Below, piece after piece: positions 42,618-50,207 of a stretch of 64,000 nucleotides of DNA; position 1 is the stretch's first letter; every line of letters starts with the position of its first letter. The DNA is from CANKHA01 sp963750965 (GTDB lineage Bacteria; Pseudomonadota; Alphaproteobacteria; Rhizobiales; Xanthobacteraceae), in the NCBI GenBank assembly GCA_963750965.1, contig CAVVSK010000010.1:372001-436000 (forward strand), read 5' to 3'. The notes under the pieces were generated by a model that was not told the DNA's origin, made no database searches, and saw only the letters and a list, made by a program, of their open reading frames with translations. The position numbers and the translations under genes were made by a program.

Positions 42618-45209
42618 ATGGCCACGCAGGAGACAGGCGGACGTTCGGAGCGCGTGGCCGTCGACCGCAGTCCGGCCATTGCCCGCGGCGGTAGCATCGG
42701 GCTGGTCCTTGTTGTGGCGATTGCGCTGGTCGGTGCCGCCACCGGACTTCTCTTCGTCGACCGCAATTTTGCCGGGCAATACATCACCGCGCTCTTGGCC
42801 GTTTTGGCGAGCGTCGGGGTTTTTTGCCTGTTCGCGCTTGCGGCAGGCATCCTGCGTTTTCCGGGCAAGACGGCCGGGAATCCCATGGCCAAGGCCATCC
42901 TGGACGGCGCATCCGACGGTCTTCTGGTGACCGACCAAAACGGTCACGTTCTCTACGCCAACGGCGCCTATCTCGATCTCACCGACGCGGTCGATGCTAA
43001 CGACGTGCGCCCGGTTGAGCGCGTCTTCATCGGCGATCCTGATGTTTCCGAATCCGTCTACCGCTTGCTGAAGGCCGCGCGCGAAGGCCGCAGGCTGCAG
43101 GAGGAGGTCCGTATCCCGGGACTGAATGACGTCCCGGCTCGCTGGCTTCGCCTGCGGGTTCGTCCGCTCAGCGACGGCAACAGCGGCTCCAAGCTTGCGG
43201 TCTGGACCATCGCCGATGTGACACGCGATCGCGAGCGGCAGGAAAATATCTTTCAGGAGTTGCAGCACGCCATTGATTACCTTGATCATGCCCCGGCGGG
43301 CTTCTTCTCCGTCGATGCCCAGGGCGACATCGTCTACCTGAATGCCACGCTGGCGAACTGGCTCGACCACGACCTGGCCCAGGTGGGCTCAGGAGGATTG
43401 AAGATCGCAGATGTTGTGTCGGGTGAAGGCGCGGCGCTGCTCACCGCGTTCTCGGCCACGCCCGGCGATGTGAAAACCGAGGTCTTCGATCTCGACCTGA
43501 AAACCCGCGGCGGGCGCACGCTGCCGGTGCGGCTCTTTCACAAGGTCGCTTTCGGTGCCGATGGAACGGCCGGCGCTTCACGCACGCTCGTGCTCAACCG
43601 CGCACGTGATGACGGCACCGATCCGCAGCGCGCGGCGGAAGTGCGCTTCATGCGCTTCTTCCACAATACGCCGATGGCCATCGCCACTGTCGATAAGGCG
43701 GGCAAGATCGCGCGCAGCAACGGTCTCTTCGCGCGCATGTTCCAGAACGTGCTCAGAGGCAAGGGTTCGCAGGGTGAGGAGCCCTCCATCCTCTCCGTTG
43801 TCGGCGAGCGGGACCGTTCGTCGCTGGAGGCCGCATTCCGCCAGGCCGCGGAAGGACAGGGCGAGATTGCGCCGGTGGAGGCCGCGCTGGAAGGCGAGCC
43901 GGAGCGGTTCGCGCATTTCTTTATCTCGGCGATCGAGGAAAAAGAAGAACGCGACGGCGAAGCAGCAATCGTCTATGCGCTCGAAACCACCGACCGCCGT
44001 AAGCTGGAAAGCCAGTTCGCCCAATCGCAGAAGATGGAAATGGTTGGCAAGCTCGCCGGCGGCATCGCGCATGATTTCAACAACGTGCTTTCCGCCATCA
44101 TGATGGCGACCGACTTCCTGCTCAATGCCCATAAGCCGACCGATCCGTCCTTCCAGGACATTATGCAGATCAAACAGAACGCCAATCGCGCCGCCAGCCT
44201 GGTGCGGCAGCTTTTGGCCTTCTCGCGGCGGCAGACGCTGCGTCCGCAGGTGCTTAGTCTCGGCGACGCGCTGTCCGATCTCACCATGCTGCTGCGCCGG
44301 CTGATCGGCGAAAAGGTGCAGCTCGAAGTTGTGCACGGGCGCGACCTGTGGCCGGTGAAGGTAGATATTTCCCAGTTCGAGCAGGTGATCGTGAATCTGG
44401 CGGTCAATGCGCGTGATGCTATGCCGGAAGGCGGCAAGCTCACTGTGCGCACTGCCAATGTTTCCGCCGATGAGAGCAAGGCCTTCCCCTCAAAGGGAAT
44501 GCCGCCGGCCGACTATGTGCTGGTGGAGGTTTCCGATAACGGCGTCGGCATCGCGCCCGAAATCATAGAGAAAATCTTCGAACCGTTCTTTTCGACCAAG
44601 GAGGTGGGTAAGGGCACCGGCCTCGGTCTGTCGACGGTCTATGGAATCGTCAAGCAGACCGGCGGCTTCATCTATGTGGATTCAGAGATCGGCCGCGGCA
44701 GTAGCTTCCGCATTTTCCTGCCACGCCACATGCCGGGCGCGGAGGACGTCGAGCAGCCGGACACGGTTGAATCGCCCGCCATCGCCGGGGCGCTCGCTGC
44801 GACCGATGAAGTGGTGCGCGCGCGAACCACCGACCACACCGGCCATGGCACCATCCTGCTGGTTGAGGATGAGGATGGTCTGCGCTCGCTCAACGCACGC
44901 GGGCTGATGTCACGCGGCTACACTGTGCTGGAAGCCGCCAACGGCGTCGAGGCCATGTCGGTCCTGGAGAAAATCGGCGGCGCTGTCGACCTTGTGGTGT
45001 CGGATGTCGTAATGCCTGAAATGGACGGCCCTACGCTTTTGAAGGAAATGCGAAAGCGTAATCCGGAATTAAAGATCATTTTCGTTTCTGGCTATGCCGA
45101 GGACGCATTTCAGAAGCATCTACCCGAGCACGGACAGTTCGCCTTCCTGCCCAAGCCCTTCACGCTCAAGCAGCTCGTAGCGGCGGTGAAGGAAACGATG
45201 GCAGGCTGA
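42618..45209 (+). CDS. cckA: Cell-cycle hybrid histidine kinase CckA
   Basis: The 863-residue protein has two N-terminal membrane helices (about 25-75), PAS domains (about 85-200 and further), and a HisKA domain with the phosphorylated H485 in GGIAHDFNNVLSA. It ends with a Walker-type HATPase (NLAVNARDAMPEGG) and a receiver domain in which D796 (VSDVVMPEMDG) accepts the phosphoryl group. This architecture and the sequence MMATDFLLNAHKPTDPS are those of CckA, which phosphorylates CtrA and CpdR through ChpT to control cell-cycle progression. ATG 42618 is the family start; earlier in-frame starts add a non-conserved segment. It is essential in relatives. The recA-alaS-icd neighbourhood is the usual one. 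Confidence 0.95.
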   Translation: MATQETGGRSERVAVDRSPAIARGGSIGLVLVVAIALVGAATGLLFVDRNFAGQYITALLAVLASVGVFCLFALAAGILRFPGKTAGNPMAKAILDGASDGLLVTDQNGHVLYANGAYLDLTDAVDANDVRPVERVFIGDPDVSESVYRLLKAAREGRRLQEEVRIPGLNDVPARWLRLRVRPLSDGNSGSKLAVWTIADVTRDRERQENIFQELQHAIDYLDHAPAGFFSVDAQGDIVYLNATLANWLDHDLAQVGSGGLKIADVVSGEGAALLTAFSATPGDVKTEVFDLDLKTRGGRTLPVRLFHKVAFGADGTAGASRTLVLNRARDDGTDPQRAAEVRFMRFFHNTPMAIATVDKAGKIARSNGLFARMFQNVLRGKGSQGEEPSILSVVGERDRSSLEAAFRQAAEGQGEIAPVEAALEGEPERFAHFFISAIEEKEERDGEAAIVYALETTDRRKLESQFAQSQKMEMVGKLAGGIAHDFNNVLSAIMMATDFLLNAHKPTDPSFQDIMQIKQNANRAASLVRQLLAFSRRQTLRPQVLSLGDALSDLTMLLRRLIGEKVQLEVVHGRDLWPVKVDISQFEQVIVNLAVNARDAMPEGGKLTVRTANVSADESKAFPSKGMPPADYVLVEVSDNGVGIAPEIIEKIFEPFFSTKEVGKGTGLGLSTVYGIVKQTGGFIYVDSEIGRGSSFRIFLPRHMPGAEDVEQPDTVESPAIAGALAATDEVVRARTTDHTGHGTILLVEDEDGLRSLNARGLMSRGYTVLEAANGVEAMSVLEKIGGAVDLVVSDVVMPEMDGPTLLKEMRKRNPELKIIFVSGYAEDAFQKHLPEHGQFAFLPKPFTLKQLVAAVKETMAG

Positions 45210-45333
45210 CGCTGCGGGTGATGCCTCCCGGCTGATGGACCGGGGAAATCAATACGACAACCTTGCAGACGTGCGGGAACACGCGTCTGCCCTCAGGGCC
45301 GAAACGCGTCCTTCGTGTTCATCTGCTGGATGC

Positions 45334-45374
45334 AAGAAAACGCCCCGCGGAACGGGTCCGACGGGGCGTTTCTT
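45334..45374. terminator. Bidirectional terminator between cckA and a small secreted protein gene
   Basis: AGAAAACGCCCCG (about 45335-45347) pairs with CGGGGCGTTTCT (about 45362-45373) around a 14-base loop. Both sides have A or T runs, so it can end transcription from cckA on the plus strand and from the gene at 45387-45683 on the minus strand. Confidence 0.8.
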
Positions 45375-45386
45375 GTGACGAGTCTG

Positions 45387-45683
45387 TTACTGGCAGATTT
45401 GGACCCGGCGAATTGTGCCGTTCGGCGCGCGTTCACGCACGATCTGACAGCTTGCCGCCGCGCGGGGCTGAACATATACGGCGCCCGACGGAGCATACAC
45501 AGGGCTAGAGGCGTAAGTGCCGGCATTTGCCGTTGCGACCGCGCCGACAGCCAATCCGCCCACGCCCGCTACGACGATGGCGGGGACAATCCATTGCGCA
45601 AGCGCGTTGGCTTGGGTCGGAACAGCAACTGTTGCCGCCGCCAGTGCGCCAGCAGCCGCGATTGTCGTAAGTGGTTTGATCAT
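45387..45683 (-). CDS. Small secreted protein of unknown function
   Basis: The 98-residue product begins MIKPLTTIAAAGALAAATVA, a clear signal peptide with likely cleavage after NALA. The mature part contains a second hydrophobic, glycine/valine-rich stretch (IVVAGVGGLAVGAVA), which may be a membrane helix, then a serine/proline/tyrosine-rich segment and the end CQIVRERAPNGTIRRVQICQ with two cysteines. The GGAGGAGG ribosome-binding site directly before ATG 45683 supports this start over the upstream one at 45710. Similar small secreted proteins with a glycine-rich helix are common in Bradyrhizobium; function is unknown. Confidence 0.7.
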   Translation of the reverse strand: MIKPLTTIAAAGALAAATVAVPTQANALAQWIVPAIVVAGVGGLAVGAVATANAGTYASSPVYAPSGAVYVQPRAAASCQIVRERAPNGTIRRVQICQ

Positions 45684-45916
45684 TCGGAACCTCCTCCAGT
45701 TTGGTTGCACGGGGCCAATGGATTACGCGCGTCGTTGTTCCTGTGGGCCGATGGCAGGTATCGGGCAATCGAAAGGTAATTATGCGGCAGAGGGAACCGG
45801 CTGGAAGATGTGGTCAACTCGTGGCGAATTGTTTGGCTTACGCAGCTGCTGGGCCGGGTGGGCGGATCACCCGATCGGCAGGAAGGTCCCCGCCAACGGA
45901 TGACAGCTCTGCGCCG

Positions 45917-47119
45917 CTAGCATTTCAAAATCGCCAGCCTCAGCCGATCAAGCGCATCACCGATGCCCGATTCGACTTCCGCCACGGCTATCTCGATCAC
46001 CGTATAGTCGCGCTCCTCCAACCAAGACCGACGTTCGGCGCGGGCGGCACTGGCCTGCGGAGCCTCGTCCTTTGGTACAAGCTCAATCACGGTACGCAAT
46101 GGGAAGGAGACGAAATCGCAAATATGGGGGCCGATAGGAATTTGGCGCTTGAAGCTGTGACCGGCGAAACGGCGGTCCTTTACCAGCGCCTCCCAAAAGG
46201 CGCGCTCGATGTCAGTCGGATTGCGGCGCAGAAGCCGGGCCAGTCCGCGCGCGGGGCCGCCTTGGATCGGGGCCGGATGTCCGCCACGTTCCGCCAGCAG
46301 CGTGCGGAGCATCTGCGCCTCGTCGCCCGTGAGGATGCCGCCCTTAGCCGGGCCCTTGCGACCTTCCACCAACGCGGTGACGACCCCATGCAGCGTCTGC
46401 ATGTCCTGCTGGGTCGGATTCATGCGGTTGAAGATATTGCGAAGATTAATCGTCATGGTGGCGCGCTTTTCCGGCGGACGAAAAAACTCCACGTTCTCCA
46501 GTTCGCGCTCGAGCGTGGCGAAGAAGGCCGCGAGCTGATGTTTGCCCGCCTGTGGTGATTTCTTTGGCGTGTCGAAGGGCAGGGCGCCGGCCGTGACATA
46601 CTTGAAATATTCATAGCCGATGATCACTACGGCTTGCGCGAGGTTGAGCGAGGCGAAGGCAGGATTGACCGGCAGCGTAATGATGCGGTCGGCGAGCGCG
46701 ACCTCCTCATTCTCAAGTCCGTTGCGCTCGCGTCCGAACAGGATGGCGACTTGCTCGCCGCGCCCGACACCTTCGGCCATCAGACGCGCGGCCTCGTTGG
46801 CGCTGACAACTGACTTGGCCTGATCGTGCGCCCGCGCGGTCGTCGCCAGTACCAAAGTGCAGTCGGCGATCGCTGCCTCCACGGTATCGAATAGCTGCGC
46901 GGATTCGAGTATGGCGTCTGCGCCCGCCGCCATCACCTTGGCTTTCGGGTTAGGCCATCCCTGCCGCGGCTTCACCAGACGCAGCTGCTTTAGTCCGAAA
47001 TTGCCCATGGCGCGCGCTGCGGCGCCGATATTCTCGCCAAGCTGGGGCTCGACCAGAATGACGATCGGTCCGGGCAAGTCAGCCCAGGCTTTGGTCTTGT
47101 CGGTTCCGGCGCCCGGCAT
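45917..47119 (-). CDS. tRNA/rRNA methyltransferase TrmJ fused to a DUF559 domain
   Basis: The 400-residue protein starts with a SPOUT methyltransferase of the TrmH/TrmJ family: PIVILVEPQLGENIGAAARA (about 18-37), IIGYEYFKYV and the knot motifs FGRERNGLENEE and LNLAQAVV, all within residues 1-250. The C-terminal 120 residues, from RRNPTDIERAFWEALVKDRR to the end, match DUF559, a Vsr/restriction-endonuclease-like fold. In usual DUF559 proteins a DG-x-x-H site follows the strand; here the strand ends as VIELVPKDEA, so the nuclease site appears to be lost. TrmJ methylates ribose at tRNA position 32. The fusion is notable; ATG 47119 is a good start. The gene is divergent from icd. Confidence 0.8.
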   Translation of the reverse strand: MPGAGTDKTKAWADLPGPIVILVEPQLGENIGAAARAMGNFGLKQLRLVKPRQGWPNPKAKVMAAGADAILESAQLFDTVEAAIADCTLVLATTARAHDQAKSVVSANEAARLMAEGVGRGEQVAILFGRERNGLENEEVALADRIITLPVNPAFASLNLAQAVVIIGYEYFKYVTAGALPFDTPKKSPQAGKHQLAAFFATLERELENVEFFRPPEKRATMTINLRNIFNRMNPTQQDMQTLHGVVTALVEGRKGPAKGGILTGDEAQMLRTLLAERGGHPAPIQGGPARGLARLLRRNPTDIERAFWEALVKDRRFAGHSFKRQIPIGPHICDFVSFPLRTVIELVPKDEAPQASAARAERRSWLEERDYTVIEIAVAEVESGIGDALDRLRLAILKC

Positions 47120-47565
47120 TGGCTAAAGCACCGGCATATCTGTGATGCCGCCGATGGAAGCGAGAGCGGCGACCGGCGCATCTGGCTGCGAATCCCGTCC
47201 GGGCCGGCGCAGGCTTGTGCAATTTTGTTGCAGTATTTCGCGCGACCGCCCGGCATCAGAAGGCGCGCAACGTTTTGATGTGTATTTCATCAGGAGCGGC
47301 CCGCCCCGCGTCCTGGCAAATATCGGAAAAGGCACGCGTAGTTTGTCCCTTGGCGGGTAAGCCCGCGCTTTCCTATAGCCGCGCTGTGGCCCGGGCGGAA
47401 GCCTCGTGGGCGCACCGTCCGCCGACGTGGAAACCGGCTAGCGGCGAAGGGCCGCTCTGGCGCCAGCTGGCTTGCAGGACGCGGCTTGCCGGGCCATAAG
47501 TGCCGCCGCTCGGCTCTGCTCGGGCTTTTCCGACACTTCTTCCCCGATAAAGGTTCTGAAACACT
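47120..47565. promoter_or_regulatory. Long divergent intergenic region between trmJ-like gene and icd
   Basis: The 446 bases hold no recognisable protein or RNA. The region probably contains the icd promoter; a TAAAGGTTCTGAAACACT stretch precedes the icd ATG at 47566, with no strong Shine-Dalgarno sequence. Short frames in it have no ribosome-binding site. Confidence 0.35.
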
Positions 47566-48780
47566 ATGGCGAAAATCAAGGTGACAAATCCGGTCGTCGA
47601 AATGGACGGCGACGAGATGACCCGCATTATCTGGCAGCTCATCAAGGACAAGCTGATCCATCCCTATCTCGACGTGAACCTGCTCTATTACGATCTCGGG
47701 GTCGAAAATCGAGACAAGACCAACGATCAAGTCACCATCGATGCCGCCGTGAAGACCAGGGAAGTCGGCGTCGCGGTTAAATGCGCCACCATCACGCCGG
47801 ACGTCGGCCGCGTGAAGGAATTCAACCTGAAGGAGATGTGGCGCTCGCCCAATGGCACCATCCGCAACATTCTCGGCGGCACCATCTTTCGCGAGCCGAT
47901 CATCTGCAAGAACGTGCCGCGCCTCGTACCGGGCTGGACCAAGCCGATCATCATCGGCCGTCATGCCTATGGCGACCAGTACCGCGCGACGGATTTCAAA
48001 TTTCCAACCGCAGGCACCATCTCGATTAAATTCACCGGCAACGACGGCAAGGTGATCGAGAAGGAAGTATTCAAAGCGCCGGAGAGCGGCGTCACCATGG
48101 CGATGTATAATCTCAACTCTTCGATCCGCGATTTCGCTATGGCTTCGTTCAACTACGGCCTCTCGCGCGGCTACTCGGTCTATCTCTCCACCAAGGACAC
48201 CATCCTCAAGCAGTATGACGGCCGCTTCAAGGAGTTGTTCCAGGAAGTGTTCGACAAGGAGTTCAAGGACAAGTTCGCCGAGAAGAAATTGGTCTACGAG
48301 CACCGTCTTATCGACGACATGGTAGCCGCCGCGATGAAATGGTCGGGTGGCTATGTCTGGGCCTGCAAGAACTACGACGGCGACGTGCAGTCGGACACGG
48401 TGGCGCAGGGCTTCGGCTCGCTCGGCCTTATGACCTCGGTTCTGATGACGCCAGACGGCAAGACCGTGGAAGCGGAAGCCGCGCATGGCACGGTGACGCG
48501 ACACTATCGCGAGCATCAGAAAGGCAAGGAGACCTCGACCAATTCCATCGCCTCGATCTTCGCCTGGACACGCGGCCTTGCGCATCGCGGCAAACTCGAC
48601 AACAACTCGCAGCTCATCACGTTCGGCACCACGCTGGAAAAGGTCTGCATCGATACTGTCGAATCCGGTTTTATGACAAAGGACCTCGCGCTATTGGTCG
48701 GCGCCGATCAGAAATGGCTGTCCACCACCGGCTTTCTCGACAAGATCGACGAGAACTTGAAAAAGGCGATGGCGGCCTAG
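47566..48780 (+). CDS. icd: NADP-dependent isocitrate dehydrogenase
   Basis: The 404-residue protein starts MAKIKVTNPVVEMDGDEMTR and belongs to the eukaryote-like (type II) NADP-dependent isocitrate dehydrogenases that are typical of alphaproteobacteria. Seen motifs are GWTKPIIIGRHAYGDQYR for NADP and isocitrate binding, SGGYVWACKNYDGDVQSD for metal ligands and EAAHGTVTRHYREHQKG with the NADP-adenine loop. It oxidatively decarboxylates isocitrate to 2-oxoglutarate in the citric acid cycle. Length agrees with the family (about 404-410). It diverges from the trmJ-like gene and converges on the BNR-propeller gene. No frameshift or missing residue is seen. Confidence 0.96.
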   Translation: MAKIKVTNPVVEMDGDEMTRIIWQLIKDKLIHPYLDVNLLYYDLGVENRDKTNDQVTIDAAVKTREVGVAVKCATITPDVGRVKEFNLKEMWRSPNGTIRNILGGTIFREPIICKNVPRLVPGWTKPIIIGRHAYGDQYRATDFKFPTAGTISIKFTGNDGKVIEKEVFKAPESGVTMAMYNLNSSIRDFAMASFNYGLSRGYSVYLSTKDTILKQYDGRFKELFQEVFDKEFKDKFAEKKLVYEHRLIDDMVAAAMKWSGGYVWACKNYDGDVQSDTVAQGFGSLGLMTSVLMTPDGKTVEAEAAHGTVTRHYREHQKGKETSTNSIASIFAWTRGLAHRGKLDNNSQLITFGTTLEKVCIDTVESGFMTKDLALLVGADQKWLSTTGFLDKIDENLKKAMAA

Positions 48781-48858
48781 CATCGTCTGGACCGCAAGGG
48801 GAAAGGGCACCGCCGCCTCGGCTGCGCGTTTTTGTTTTGCGGAGCGGAGGGCAGGTCT

Positions 48859-49929
48859 TTACGCAAACCGCACGGCGTAGATCGGCGGCAGGTGGGCATT
48901 GAGCAATTGCCAGCGCTCGCCGCCATTCTCGCTGATCCATAAACCGCCGGTGGTCGAGCCCATGGCGAGCCGCGTGCCGGTCTCGTCGACATCGAGGCCG
49001 TGGCGGTAGACCAGGTCATAGGCGTCGCGCTGCGGCAGCCCCTCCCGCAGGCTTTCCCAGGTCTTGCCGCCGTCGCGCGTGCGCGTGACCGAGAGCGCGC
49101 CGTCGCGCGGCACCCGGATCTCATCCTTGATCGCGGGCACGAACCAGGCGGTCTGCGGATCCTTCGGATGTGCGGCGACCGCGAAGCCAAAGTCGTCGGC
49201 TGGCAGTTTTAGCTGCGTCCAGGAAACGCCGGCATCGGTGGAACGGAAAATACCATTGTGATGCTGCATCCACATCACGTCGGGCGCACCGGCGCAGCGC
49301 GCCACGCGATGCGGATCTTGCACTTCAAGCGTGCCCGCTTGTTCGGGCGGCATATAGGCGGCGATCAGACCATCGCCGCGCAGAAACCAGCTCTTGCCGT
49401 CATTGCCGGAATCCCAGACGCCCCCGCAGGAAATCGCGACGAACAACTGCTCCGGATCCCGCGGGTCGGGCAAGATGGTATGAATCCCGGCGTCGTCATA
49501 GCCACCGCCGAACCATTTGGCGCGCTCCGGCACGTCCCATAACGCGCTGTCGAATTGCCAGCTTTCGCCGCGGTCGTCGGAGCGGAATAATCCAGCGGGA
49601 ATCGCTCCGGCCCAGAGCCTGCCGGGCTGTTCTGGCGTGCCCGGCTCCAGGCTCCAGATCTGAAACAACGTCGGCGCACCGGCCGCATCGGCGGGGAAGG
49701 CGGGTGCCGGCAGCTCCTTCCAGGAGGTGCCTGCATCATCGGAGCGATGCAGCTTGCTGCCGAAATGTCCGTGCCGCAGAACGGCATAGAGCGCGCCGTC
49801 GCGCGGATCATGCAGCGTGGCCGTCACCGCCACCCCGGGAAATTCCCGCGCGAGAACCGACCATTCGCCGCCCTCACGCGCGAAAGTGAAAAGTCCCTTG
49901 CGGGTCGCGATCAGGATGCGCTCGCTCAT
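48859..49929 (-). CDS. BNR/sialidase-like beta-propeller protein
   Basis: The 356-residue protein has repeated Asp-box-like strands: SDDAGTSWKELPAP, SDDRGESWQF, SGNDGKSWFLRG, STDAGVSWTQL, TRDGGKTWESL and SENGGERWQLL, that is six S/T-x-D-x-G-x-T/S-W copies, giving a six-bladed propeller of the WD40/YVTN/BNR-like type. No signal peptide is seen, so it may be cytoplasmic. ATG 49929 with GGGAGG is chosen; the upstream in-frame start at 50037 overlaps the neighbour. It lies three bases after the stop of the MoaD/ThiS-like gene and is surely co-transcribed with it. Propellers of this group often bind ligands or proteins and are not necessarily glycosidases. Confidence 0.85.
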   Translation of the reverse strand: MSERILIATRKGLFTFAREGGEWSVLAREFPGVAVTATLHDPRDGALYAVLRHGHFGSKLHRSDDAGTSWKELPAPAFPADAAGAPTLFQIWSLEPGTPEQPGRLWAGAIPAGLFRSDDRGESWQFDSALWDVPERAKWFGGGYDDAGIHTILPDPRDPEQLFVAISCGGVWDSGNDGKSWFLRGDGLIAAYMPPEQAGTLEVQDPHRVARCAGAPDVMWMQHHNGIFRSTDAGVSWTQLKLPADDFGFAVAAHPKDPQTAWFVPAIKDEIRVPRDGALSVTRTRDGGKTWESLREGLPQRDAYDLVYRHGLDVDETGTRLAMGSTTGGLWISENGGERWQLLNAHLPPIYAVRFA

Positions 49930-49931
49930 GC

Positions 49932-50201
49932 TTAGCCTCCCGACAAAGCCTGCATTACATAGAGCTTGCTGTCCGGCGCGACAGGATGGCTCATCGTTGC
50001 CTCGCGCGCCAGCCGCTGCCCATCGGCAAAGATGCAAACATGCTTGCGCAGCGCTCCGCGCTCATCGACCAGATAGCCGCGAAGCTGCGGCTGCTGCTCG
50101 AACAGAGCCCTGAGCGCCTCGCCGACAGTCGCACCGGGTGCGTTCACCGGTTCAGGCGGCGCCCATGTGCGCAGCCAGGCGGTGAAATGCACCTGCGCCA
50201 T
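49932..50201 (-). CDS. MoaD/ThiS-like ubiquitin-fold sulfur carrier
   Basis: The 89-residue protein is a beta-grasp sulfur carrier. ATVGEALRALFEQQPQLRGYL and the C-terminal LYVMQALSGG with the terminal diglycine are typical; the last glycine would be adenylated and thiocarboxylated by an E1-like enzyme. The E1-like partner is not in the window. It is directly before the BNR-propeller gene (two bases between stop and start), and this pairing has been seen in other bacteria, as far as I recall, with no established purpose. It lies six bases after the alaS stop, so alaS and the pair may be one transcript. Confidence 0.82.
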   Translation of the reverse strand: MAQVHFTAWLRTWAPPEPVNAPGATVGEALRALFEQQPQLRGYLVDERGALRKHVCIFADGQRLAREATMSHPVAPDSKLYVMQALSGG

Positions 50202-50207
50202 GAATCA

